This document shows positions 12,696-22,404 of a stretch of 64,000 nucleotides of DNA, one piece after another. Under the pieces are notes generated by a model. That model made no database searches. It had not been told where the DNA came from and saw nothing but the letters and a program-made list of their open reading frames with translations. The stretch is from Chrysoporthe austroafricana (lineage: Eukaryota; Ascomycota; Sordariomycetes; Diaporthales; Cryphonectriaceae): the NCBI GenBank assembly GCA_001051155.2, contig JYIP02000006.1:3348001-3412000 (forward strand), read 5' to 3'. Positions within the stretch are counted from its first letter, which is position 1; each line of letters begins with the position of its first letter. A program made the translations under genes and the position numbers.

Positions 12696-13990
12696 ATGGC
12701 CACCCCGGCAAAGCCGATCGTCCTGCACATAGGCGACCCCATCAAGTACAACCCCGAGACCTACGCGCTCTTCGCCTCGCGGTTCACCGTGGTCCGGCCC
12801 AGCGCCGCGGAGCGCGCGCGGCCCGCGTTCGCGCGCGCCCTACGCGAGCGGCGGTGGGGCGACTTCGCCGCCATCTTCCGGCCGTTCTGGGGCACGGGCG
12901 GCGAGATGGGCCAGTGGGACGCCGAGCTCATCGGCCTGCTGCCGGACAGCGTGCGGGTGTTCGCGAGCGCCGGCGCCGGGTTCGACTGGGCGGACACCGA
13001 GCTGCTGGGGAAGAAGGGTGCGTCCCCCCCCCCATTCTTTTTTTTTCCTGCGTCGGGGATAAAGACAGGGCAGTGCATGGGTGGTGGTGGTGGTGTGAGA
13101 CGGGGCGATCATGAGAGCTGTGCTGACGTGCAGAGAGAAAAGGCATCATCTACTGCAACGGCGGCCTGGCCGCCGCCGAGGCCGTGGCCGACTTCGCCGT
13201 CGCCATGGTCATCTCGACCTTCCGGCACCTCCCCTGGGTGATGGGCGCCGCCACGATGCCGCACGTCGCCGGCGCACCGCCCAAGGCCGCCGAGGCGGCC
13301 TTCCGCTTCTCGCACGGCCACACGACGGCGCACGCGCGCAACCCGCGCGGCCACGCGCTCGGGCTCGTCGGGCTCGGCCGCATCGGCCAGCTGGTCGCCG
13401 CCAAGCTGGGCAACCCGAGCATGGGCATGGCGGTGCACTACCACGACGTGGTGCGCAAGCCGGCGGCCGTCGAGGAGGCCCTCGGCGCCGCCTTCCACCC
13501 GACGCTGCGCGCGCTGCTGGCCGCGTCAGACTGCGTCGTGCTGTGCGCGCCCGCGCAGCCCGGCGGCCCGCCGCTCATCGGCGCCGAGGCGCTCGCCTGG
13601 CTGCGGCCCGGCGCCCGCCTCGTCAACGTCGCGCGCGGCGCCCTCGTCGACGAGGACGCCCTCGCCGACGCGCTTGCCGCCGGCCACGTCTCCGCTGCCG
13701 CCCTCGACGTGCACGCCGACGAGCCCCGCGTCAGCCGCCGGCTGCTGGCGTTCGCGGGCGGGGAGGTCGCGCGCGCCGGCCCCGAGGGCGGCAGGCTGCG
13801 CGCGGACAGCGGCGGCGCCGAGAACCCCGGGCGGGTGATGCTGACGTGTCACAACGCCGGGGGCACGGTCGAGACGCACATCGGGTTCGAGGAGCTGGCG
13901 ATGCGGAACATCCTGGCCGTGCTGGGCGGGGAGGAGGCCATCACGCCTGTGAACCTGCAGTATCTGAAGACGAGGGAGAGCAAGCTGTGA
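12696..13990 (+). CDS. NAD(P)-dependent D-2-hydroxyacid dehydrogenase (glyoxylate/hydroxypyruvate reductase type)
   Basis: Reduces 2-oxoacids such as glyoxylate or hydroxypyruvate to D-2-hydroxyacids; cytosolic by lack of a signal. Exons 12696-13017 and 13134-13990 (intron GTGCGT...GTGCAG, phase 1) give 392 residues. The N-terminal catalytic half has ASAGAGFDWAD. The Rossmann half has LGLVGLGRIGQ (GxGxxG), then the signature NVARGALVDEDAL with catalytic Arg, DVHADEP with catalytic Glu, and CHNAGGT with catalytic His. About 30 extra residues rich in Gly/Ala/Arg lie between DVHADEP and the CHNAGGT strand, where relatives usually have a short loop. No good splice pair removes them. Substrate is not decidable from sequence. 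A long pyrimidine/C tract follows the donor site inside the intron. Confidence 0.9.
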
Positions 13991-14297
13991 GAGAAGGTTT
14001 TGTGTCGGGTGTGGTGTGCGCTGGCTCTCGGGGCTGGTTATGTGGGGACCTCATGCTGGTGAGAAGTGACGGGTCACAAAAGAGCTCGAGAGGACATCAC
14101 ACACATTCAAATTATTCTTCATTGCCCATCTAAATTCTTCCAGTCATGTGTCATTGCAATACGAATCATCCCATTACCCTCTTGGTGCCCGCCGCGTGGC
14201 ATGTAAACCCGCCACGCCCAGGCCGTGAGGCATGTCTCAGAAGAAAAGCCGTCTTCCGCTCTACGCAAACGCTCTGCCGTTCCCGGACGGCCGAAGC
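13991..14297. other. Convergent 3' flanks
   Basis: About 300 bases between the 3' ends of the dehydrogenase and the minus-strand surface protein. Nothing else seen. Confidence 0.6.
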
Positions 14298-16400
14298 TCA
14301 GAGCCCGCGTCCGATAAAGTCATCAGGGTGAGGCGTCAGCTCCGCCGGCGGTGGTGACGGGCTCCTCGACGCCGGCACGTTCCGGCGGCCGGACTTGGGG
14401 TGATAGCGGTGCGACGCGCTGTGCCGCTCCTGCTCCTGCGCCCACTCCTCCTCCTCCAGCTCGTCCGCGGAGGGCTCGTCCTGGTCGTAGTGCCGGCCCC
14501 GGGCGCTCTCGCGGCCGCGGTCGTGCTCGCGGTCCCGGTCGGCCTCGCGGTCCCGGTCGTGGACGTGCACGTGCACGTGGACGTGCTGCGGCTGCTGCGG
14601 CTCGCGCGCGTACCCCGCCTCGCCGTGCTCGACCTCGTACGCCCGGCTGCTCAGCCCGCTCCGCACGCCCCCCTCGCGGCCGCCGTACCCCAGCTCCGCC
14701 TCGGACACGGGCGACTCGGGCTCCCGCTCTGGCGAGGGCGTGTGCTCGCCGCGCGCGTGCCTGCGCTGCTGCCGCCGCCGGTCCCGCCTCGACGTGCCCG
14801 CGGCGGCGACGGCCCCGCGCGTAGGGCTCGGCGACGGCGACCGTGAGTCGGGCTCGTACGACTGCGGGCGCTGCTGCCTCCTCTGCTCGCGCCTCGAGGA
14901 GCCGCGGCCGCCGGCGCCTGCGGCGGCGATGCCGACGAGCGTCGAGTCGGGCGTGTCGAAACCGCGCTCGCCCGCGCCCCGCGCCCCGCTGCTACCCTGG
15001 CCGTCGACCGCAAAGAAGAAGTTCTGTGGCTGCTGCTGCTGCTGCGAGGGCGTGACGGACCGGGAGTGCGAGTCGGACCTGTTGTCGTACTTGCGGCCGT
15101 CCTTCCACGTGCGCTTGTCGTAGGACCTGTTGTCGTTCTTGACCTCGTCGCCGTAGTAGTAGTTCTTGGTGACGTTCTTCTCCTTCTTGGTCTTCTTCCC
15201 GCCGCCACCGCCTAGCGACAGGGAGAGGCCCTTTCCTCCGCCCGAAGAGGAGCCGGACGGGGACTTCGTGTTGTAGGCGCGCTTGTCGACGTTCTTCTCG
15301 TTGTACTCCTTGTTGTGGACGTGCTTCTCCTTCTTGGTCTTCTTCTTGCCGCCGCACAGGGTGAAGGCGAACTTGTTGCGCTTGCGCATCATGTAGCACA
15401 GCAGCAGCAGCAGGAGCAGCAGGCCCATGATGCCGCCGATGACCCCGCCCACGATCGCGCCGACGTTGGTGCCCCCGCCGCTGCTCTGCCCGCTCCCGCT
15501 GCTCCCGCTGGCGCCGTCGGTGCCGTCGGTGCCGCTCTCCGCGATGGCCGTGTACGTGGTGGACGAGCCGTCGCTACCGGTCGTCGTATACTGCACGCTG
15601 CTCATGAAGGTGACGCCGCTCGCGGTGCCTGTGGCGCCCGCGACAGCCGTGAACGTGGTGGTGGAGCCGTCCGACGCCGTCGTCGTTATCGTGACGCTGG
15701 AGCCCCCCACGGCGCTGGCACGGCTGGCGGCGGCGGCCGACGAGGCCGACGCGGCCGAGGACCGGGAGGCGGCGGCGGCGGCGGAGCTGGAGCTGGCGGC
15801 GGCGGCGCTGCTGCTGGAGGCGTCGACGACGAACTGCGGCTCGTCGAGCATGGAGAGGATGGTCGGGGTGGCGAAGCACTTGTACATGAGTCGCGTCGGG
15901 GTGCCGGTCCAGAGGAAGGTGCCGCAGGCGGGCTCGGAGGCGTCGGTGCAGCAGCCGGTCTTGGGGCCGGCGGAGGTGCACTTGGAGGACTGGACGGCGT
16001 CGTAGTCGAGGCAGACGGTGTAGAACTGGTCGATGCCGGCGGTGCTGCAGGCGACGACGTGGTCGGTGTCGGTGGCGCAGGTCAGGGGCGAGTCGCAGAC
16101 GTAGGGCTTGGACGAGAGGCCCGAGTACCAGCCACAGGTGTTGGCGTTCTCCCAGGTGTTCGAGCTGGAGGAGGAGGACGCCCGCTTGAGGAGGAGCTCC
16201 ACGGCGGCTTCGGAGGGCGGCGGCGTCACGACGGGGCCTGGCGGCGCTGCTATGTCGGCGTCGGCGTCCCGCAGGCGTGGCGCCTGGGTCTCGGCCGGGC
16301 GGGCCAGGTCGGCGCCTCTGATGTCGAGGGTCCATGCGAGGAAGCGGGCCGAGGCAGGCCAGGCCAGGGCCGCGACGGCGAGTGGTAGCGAGGCTCTCAT
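14298..16400 (-). CDS. Secretory single-pass surface protein, cell-wall-sensor-like layout
   Basis: Single exon, 700 residues. It starts with a signal peptide (MRASLPLAVAALAWPASA). A Cys-rich ectodomain spans about 88-175, beginning CGWYSGLSSKPYVC and continuing with paired cysteines (TGCC, PACG). A Ser/Ala/Thr-rich, probably O-mannosylated stalk covers about 195-305. One transmembrane helix at about 313-337 (VGGVIGGIMGLLLLLLLLCY) is followed by MRKRNK as stop-transfer. The tail of about 360 residues is Lys-, Arg-, Ser- and His-rich, with repeated KKTKKEK and HVHVHVHV-like runs. The order signal, Cys-rich head, ST-rich rod, TM, charged tail is that of Mid2/WSC-type wall-stress sensors. The head is not a standard WSC domain, so the role as sensor is inference. 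Convergent with the dehydrogenase gene. Confidence 0.82.
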   Translation of the reverse strand: MRASLPLAVAALAWPASARFLAWTLDIRGADLARPAETQAPRLRDADADIAAPPGPVVTPPPSEAAVELLLKRASSSSSSNTWENANTCGWYSGLSSKPYVCDSPLTCATDTDHVVACSTAGIDQFYTVCLDYDAVQSSKCTSAGPKTGCCTDASEPACGTFLWTGTPTRLMYKCFATPTILSMLDEPQFVVDASSSSAAAASSSSAAAAASRSSAASASSAAAASRASAVGGSSVTITTTASDGSTTTFTAVAGATGTASGVTFMSSVQYTTTGSDGSSTTYTAIAESGTDGTDGASGSSGSGQSSGGGTNVGAIVGGVIGGIMGLLLLLLLLCYMMRKRNKFAFTLCGGKKKTKKEKHVHNKEYNEKNVDKRAYNTKSPSGSSSGGGKGLSLSLGGGGGKKTKKEKNVTKNYYYGDEVKNDNRSYDKRTWKDGRKYDNRSDSHSRSVTPSQQQQQPQNFFFAVDGQGSSGARGAGERGFDTPDSTLVGIAAAGAGGRGSSRREQRRQQRPQSYEPDSRSPSPSPTRGAVAAAGTSRRDRRRQQRRHARGEHTPSPEREPESPVSEAELGYGGREGGVRSGLSSRAYEVEHGEAGYAREPQQPQHVHVHVHVHDRDREADRDREHDRGRESARGRHYDQDEPSADELEEEEWAQEQERHSASHRYHPKSGRRNVPASRSPSPPPAELTPHPDDFIGRGL

Positions 16401-17036
16401 GATGCTTGCTGTGTGGTGGAGGCCGATGCCTCGGGTCGCAGCCAGTTCTCTGAGGAAGAGGGTGCGTGCTATGACGGATGATATCGTCTCGAGCGAGAGA
16501 GACCGCGTCTCGGGCGTGCAGATAGAGAACGGCTCGAGATCTCGAGCTCGAAGTCGAGGCCCGCGGCCGGCGGGTCAGAGGCAGCGGCGGTAGCTTTTCT
16601 ATCGGGGCATCTCAAGCAGGCGGCCGAGGGGACAATGCCATTGACAGCCAAGGGCAGGGGGATGGTTTATGTATAGTATAGTATAGCATACAATGAAAAG
16701 TTGAATGGGGTATCGAGGGCGGTTTAACAATAGGAACAATGAGCGGGCTGTAGAGCGGGCGAGAAGGCGCAGGCAGAGGCGCGAAAAATGGGATTGTCGA
16801 CGACGACAATGGACGTGCGACTAAGAGGCTCCACTCCAGCCACCAAGTCGATCGATCCCTGCGGGTGCCTGGATGGGTCCTCGCGTCTGTTGTTCTTGGG
16901 AGATAGCCTGCCTGGTTGAGTCGATGGCGGACAGACAGGCAAGAGAGATAGATGAACGTCAGGTCGCCCTTTTCGATTGCGAGGCTGCGAGGTTGAGGAG
17001 CAGGCCAGCGTGCAGGAGACGACGAGAGGAGGAGAA

Positions 17037-17069
<33 letters not shown>

Positions 17070-18681
17070 GCATGAGCCTGGCGCTGCGCTGCCTTGCTTG
17101 GCCTTTGCTGTATGCTCCCGCGCACTGCCATGCTCTATTCCCTGGAAGGGAACCGAAAGGTTACAGAGCGTCTCATTCCTGGAGGCAATAGCCGCCGAGG
17201 TGGGCTTGCATGGCGCCCGTGATTTGCTGGAGGGCGCCTCGCGACCCCAAGACCAGGCCCCTTGTCGTGGGTGCCATCCGTGTCTGTCTGTCCCTCCCCG
17301 GTTTCGACCCTGGGAAGAAAAAGGAAAGAAAAGCTGTGTGCCAATCTCTGCGGCGCCGGGCAGCCCGTCTGCAGCAGGCTGACGACGCCGTCCCCATCGG
17401 TGGGCATCCTGTCGACGGCTCTTCGTGGGTGGGGATGGGATATGCTCTGAAGACTTTATCGGCAGAAGACGGCGCGGTGGGGAAGACGCGACACTTCTGT
17501 CGTCAGGGCGCATCTGCGGTAACCTGGGCCTTGGGGGGGGGGTCGAGACCAGCCGCGACGGCCCCTGGCCAATCGCTTAGTGGAGGCGGGGGGCCTGCGC
17601 TAACGCCTGTCAGACCTCTACCATGCCATAACTCTGGTGGTACCACTATAGTGGTAACATGTGACGGGGCGAGAAGTGGGCAGCCGTACTATAAACAGAG
17701 TACTGGGTACTTCTTCGCAGGTCTGAGACCTGCAGGCGAGGACCCATCACGGCAAGTACGGCACAGTTGTGTAGGATATGTATCATACACAGTATGGAGG
17801 AAGTGACCGGAACGACAAGATGCGAGGAGAAGAAGGAGTTAAAATAAAACAGAAAAAAAATCAAATAAGTGAGAGGCAGAAGAGGGCTCTCCAGAAGTAC
17901 TAAGTAAGAAGCTATGGCAGGTCAACAGCAACGATGACGTCCTGCACAAATACATACCATAGTACTCTTCGTATAGTAGTAAAAGCCTGGGAGAAAAATA
18001 GCGTGGGCTGTCAAGGTCCGGGCGCAACGGCGGGCAGGGGTCAGGGGTCCAGCGAGGTGCCACCCGCCCGGGAGCAGCCATGCCGGGGAGGGGGAGCCTC
18101 GTGGGGAGCCTCGAACCTCGACGATCCATCACGACGACCTCCTCATCGTCGACCTCCTCCTCCTCCTCCATAGTAACGGTGGCTACTGGCACCAGCTGCG
18201 GGCCCTCGACGTGCCCCGTGCGCTGCAACCGGCAGGCGGCAGCCATGCCCCCCGCCGCCGCCTTGAAGACCATGCGGGAGCAGCGGGCACCGCAGCCTCC
18301 CCTCGGCGCCGGCCTCAGGAATGCTGCTGTCTCGCGGCGCACCTCTTCCAGCCCAGAGAGGCCGCTGAGACACGCGAGGCCCGTTTCGCTCGAGACATCG
18401 CCCCGAACCTCGCCATGGCTGGTGCTGGCTGGTGCTGGCTGGGAGACTATTGCGGCGGTCCTGCCTCCCCTTTCCTCCCTCGCATAAAGATGCCCTCGCC
18501 GTTGCGGCGGGGAGGGCTGCGTCGGGGCTCGCGCCCTCTCTCTGCCTCTGTCCGTCTCTGCCTCTGTCTCCACCTCTCTCTGTTGTGTCTCTCTATCTCC
18601 TGTCCTCTGCACCAAGTGTGTCCACACCAGGCGGCGCCGGCTTGATGTGTTGGTGTGCTGCTGCCTCCTCTGGTTCCCGCC
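16401..18681. other. Divergent intergenic region
   Basis: About 2.3 kb between the surface-protein gene (minus) and the four-TM gene (plus). It holds a TATAG-repeated stretch near 16672-16690, a hexanucleotide ACAGGC run near 17039-17067 and a G-run near 17533. Long overlapping frames here, such as 17839-18627 minus, have no domain and look like chance. Confidence 0.5.
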
Positions 18682-18988
18682 ATGCAGTCACCGGGCGCCT
18701 CCTCCACCGACCAATATGACGATGGTGTGTATGACAAGGCCGAGGCCCAGTCACACTACACCACGGCCTCCCAGGGCCCGCCGTCCAGGGCCCCCAGGCT
18801 GCCCACCCTCATGCTCGTCGCGCTGGTGCTGCTCCTCGTCTTCTGCTTCGTCGGCCTCCTCGTGTCGGGGCTGCACTTCGGGCACCGCGTCGAGCAGGGC
18901 GACTGTCTCGGCCAGAGCTGGGTCATGTTCTCGGTACGTTGTAACCACTACTTCCTCTCCCTCCTCCACCCACCCACCACCGCTACCA

Positions 18989-19028
<40 letters not shown>

Positions 19029-20811
19029 TGTCACATCCATCCAGTGGTGCTCCTTCAACGGCTCGCTAACCCCTGGGCCAAAGTCCATATTGGGCCTGCT
19101 GTACGTCGGTCTCCACCTGCACGCCGCCCGGAAGGGCGACCCCGTCGACCGCCACCAGCCCTGCGCCCAGCACCCCCTCCACACCGGCTGCGTCGCCGTC
19201 GCCCGCCTGGCCGCCACCAGCTGGGCCGTCGCCCTCGTCGTCGTCTCTGTCGCCGTCTCGCGGCGCCCCGTGCCCGTGTCGTGCGTCGACCTCGTCGTCT
19301 GTGTGGCCGTGACGTAAGTAGTTTTTGTGTGTGCTCACGCTCGCTCGCCCGCCTGCGCCCCTCCCCCTCCACCCTCCCCTCTCTCTCTTTCTCTCTCTGT
19401 CTCAGGGTCCAGAACCTACCAGATCACCCGCCCGCCCATGCACGAGGGTGGGTCCCCATCAGCTGCATCTCTGATGTGGACCTCCGTCTGGGGTTCGGCG
19501 CGGGAGGTTGGGCAAGGCCTGGGGGGGGGGGCCGGTGGTAAGAGACCCTGGGAGCCCAAGTGCGACATGATATATCCGATACATAAAATAAATAAAAAGG
19601 GCCCCCTTCTGAGATCAAAGACCTGCAGACCAGCCATCGCCTTCGTCCTCTGCGTCGACGAGAAGGCCGCGCGCCCCTTCGACCTGCCCTACCTGGCCTG
19701 CCGCTCCTCGTCGAGCGTCATCACCTGCCGCGTCTCCGCCATCATGGCCGCCATGCACAGCAGCAGCAGCAGCAGCAGCAGCGGCAGCAGCGAGGTCTCG
19801 GCCGACGACAGCCTCTCGCGCCCGGGCTCGGCCCGCTCCGCCGCCGCGCGCCGCGGCAACAGCAACACCCAGCATGCCGCCGCCATCGCCGCCGCCACCT
19901 CCGCCGCCGCCGGCGCGGCCGGCGCCCTGAGCGGGCCCCGGCCCCCGCCCAAGACCGCCCGGGACCTCGGCCCCTCCTCCTCGGCCTCCTTCACCGGCTT
20001 CGACGCCCGCACCAAGGACCAGCTCGCCGCCGCCGCCGCCGAGGCCAGCCAGGCCGCCGCCGCCCGCCCGTGGGTCGGCGGGCCCCGCGCCCTGCCCCTG
20101 TCCGAGAAGGCCCTGCAGACCGGCGTGCTGCCGCCGCCCGTGTGCTTCGAGCCCAAGATCCCCAGCATGCCCGGCCGCGAGGCCCCACAGCCCAAGACCC
20201 CAACCGAGCAGCCCGCCGCCGCATGGAGGAAGGACTGGTCCGCCCTGGCCGCCGACACCGGGTACGTCAGCGCACCGAACAGCACCGCCTCGACGCCCGC
20301 CTCGACGCCCGGGCTCGGCTCCCACGGCGCCGCGAGGGCGGGCAGCCGCCGCCTGTCACCCGTCGTGGAGGTGGACGACCGCCGGCTCTCAGCGGTCGCT
20401 GCATCGCCAGCGCGGCCGGCGCCCTCCTCCTCCTCCTCCTCCTCCTCCTCCTCGGCGCCGACGTCGGTCCGCGCCCGCTACAGCTCTGCGCCGCCGGGCC
20501 AGGCCTCATCCGCGTACACCTACGCGGCGCCGGCGTCGGGCCAGCACGGTGGCGGGTATTCCACGTACGGCAGCGCGGGCATGCCGGCGCCGCCGCCGCC
20601 GGTCGCCGAGCAGAGGCGGGCGTCGTCGCCGGCCCGGATACGCCTGACGCGGGCGCAGGAGGCGCTGAGGGTGCACGGGTCGCGGAGCACCGTCGCCGTG
20701 CTCAGGAGGCCGCAGCGGCTGGCCGGGGACCGGGGGACTGCCGCCGTGGAGGACCCGCGGAGGAGCCGGCCTGACCTGCTCCGGATGCCGGGCTCCTTCG
20801 AGAACGAGTGA
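18682..20811 (+). CDS. Four-TM membrane protein with long disordered C-terminal tail
   Basis: Exons 18682-18933, 19045-19313 and 19629-20811 give 567 residues. The second intron (GTAAGT...CTGCAG, phase 2) is needed to complete helix 4: CVDLVVCVAVT joins PAIAFVLCVDEKAARPF. Helices lie at about 40-65 (LPTLMLVALVLLLVFCFVG), 95-112, 133-155 (ATSWAVALVVVSVAV) and 163-180. The loop PYLACRSSSSVITC leads into a tail of some 370 residues made of Ser, Ala and Pro runs, including homopolymeric Ser tracts coded by AGC and TCC repeats. The helix layout resembles small fungal four-helix membrane proteins of unknown role. The first intron is uncertain: it has GTACGT/CCAG borders but is 111 nt, open and in frame, and codes poly-Ala from a GCC run, so it may be retained. 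Function unknown. Confidence 0.68.
18990..19026. repeat. (GCC)n triplet repeat
   Basis: About 12 GCC units inside the proposed first intron of the four-TM gene. They would code poly-Ala if the intron is retained. Confidence 0.85.
20423..20453. repeat. (CTC)n triplet repeat coding poly-Ser
   Basis: About ten TCC codons in the tail of the four-TM protein. Likely length-variable between isolates. Confidence 0.85.
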
Positions 20812-21153
20812 GGTGAGGTGAGCCCCACCGGGGGCGCGCAAGGACGGGGGTGCAGGTTCGTTCATAATGCGGAGGCGGAAACGGGAGGAGACATGCGCTA
20901 TAATGTTGTTGTTCCATATGTACCAAGAAAGTATGTCCTGATGAGATGATGAATACGAGACTGAATACCCCTCCCCTTTGATGCTCTATCCTGGGCGGTG
21001 TAATGGTCCCGTCTATGCGCCCTTCCTGCCGTAACACCGTGCAATGCGATGAGCTGCTCAGCTCAGATGCCCCGTCGACAACACTGCTCCACATCATACA
21101 TACATCTCTCACCTTCACACCTCCCCGCCTTCTCTTCCCCCTCCTCCTGCTCC
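20812..21153. other. Convergent 3' flanks
   Basis: About 340 bases between the 3' ends of the four-TM gene and the DUF5672 gene. Nothing recognised. Confidence 0.6.
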
Positions 21154-22404
21154 TCAGAAGAAGTGGCTCCCATCCTGCAGCATCGCGACCTCGGGGCACC
21201 ACCCCATCGCCTTGGCCTTCTGCGCCGCCGTCAGCCACCGGAACGGCTGGTGGTACCCGAGCGGCTCCTCGGCCCACACCGTCTCGACGGCGAACTGGCT
21301 CGCGACCTCGGGGCCCGGCAGCCGCACGGCCTCGCCCCCGCCCTCGCCACTCTCGCCCTCGCCCTCACCCTGCCGCTCGCTCAGCTTGGCGAAGAACCAC
21401 TGGTCCTCGAACTTCTGCCAGCTGGGGATGCGCTGGTTGGCCTGCCGCTCGGCCTCCTCGCCCTCGGCCTCGCGCACGCGCCGCAGCTCCGCCGTGTTGG
21501 CGTCGAGCGTCGCCTCGAAGTCGTTGCGCGCCGGGTCGCGCAAGATGGCGAGCAGCGCGCGCGGGTTGCGTAGCGACAGGCCGCCGTTGAAGCCGACGCC
21601 GTACGCGGGCGCGATCGGCGCGCCCACCAGGTCCCACTCGGCGAAGTCCTCGGCGCGCCGCGCGCTGCGGCTGCACAGCACCGAGTCGGCCTGGAACAGC
21701 AGCACGCGGTGCGCGCCCGCGAAGCGCTCCCACAGCCAGGGCCGCGTCATGAACCGCGACACGGACGTGTGGTCCGCGAACGCCGTGTCCTCGGGCAGGA
21801 ACACGATGCGCACCCGGCCCTCGCGCATCAGCCGCCGGAACGCCGGGCTCGCGGGCTCCACCCAGTTCGCCTGCAGCGTCACCAGCACCACCGGCCAGTC
21901 CGGTCCGAGCACGCTGGCGAAGTGGAGCATGACTGGCACCAGGTTCGGCACCCGCGCCGGGTCCGTCTCCATAATCACGGCGACGGAGCCGGGAAACTCG
22001 GGCGGCGGCGGCGGAGGAGGGGGAGGGGGCGGAGGCGGTGGTGGCGGCGGGTGGAGGGCGGCGTGCAGCGCGTCGGTGAGGTAGAAGCTGTCGCCAGGCA
22101 GCGCGACCGGCGCCTGGCCGGCGGCGCCGGTCGGCGTGGGCGTGGCTGACGGCGGCGGGTGCGAGGGGTCGACGAGCTCGAATCCGGACTTGTACTTGGG
22201 CGGTCGTCAGCACAGCAAGGCCGGGGAGAGGACGACTGGGAGACTCACCTGGATCTTGAACAGCGGCGTCTGTCGCAACGTCCAGACAACAACGAGGAGC
22301 ACGCCTGCGATCACCAGCGTCCTGAGGTGGCGGCTCCGCGTCCCGACCAGCAGCCCGGCGCCGTGGTGGTGGGGGTACTCATGATGCGATGCCGCGACGG
22401 CCAT
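21154..22404 (-). CDS. DUF5672 family type II membrane protein, likely Golgi glycosyltransferase-like
   Basis: Exons 22404-22249 and 22194-21154 (54-nt intron, GTGAGT...CCAAG, phase 0) give 398 residues. A His-rich cytoplasmic start leads into one signal-anchor helix (LRTLVIAGVLLVVVWTL, about 28-44), then a stem with a run of about 14 prolines. The lumenal domain has family motifs: VVLVTLQANWVEP, VLLFQADSVLC, DLVGAPI, GFNGGLSLRNPRA, EDQWFF and a C-terminal HQPFRWL. The acidic motifs QADS and NGGLSLR resemble the nucleotide-sugar site layout of GT-A folds, so a glycosyltransferase role is reasonable, but donor and acceptor are unknown. A Gly/Glu-rich insert (GEGEGESGEGGGE) precedes the last 60 residues. 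Confidence 0.88.

Noticed and set aside
13111..14133. 340-codon plus-strand frame over the dehydrogenase
   Set aside because: Arg/Gly-rich shadow of the dehydrogenase second exon; the +1 frame holds all catalytic motifs.
17839..18627. 262-codon minus-strand open frame
   Set aside because: Low-complexity composition, overlaps promoter DNA of the four-TM gene, no recognisable motif.
19327..19628. Coding frame running continuously into the last exon of the four-TM gene
   Set aside because: It starts inside the second intron; splicing at 19313/19629 in phase 2 completes helix 4, whereas the extra residues resemble nothing.
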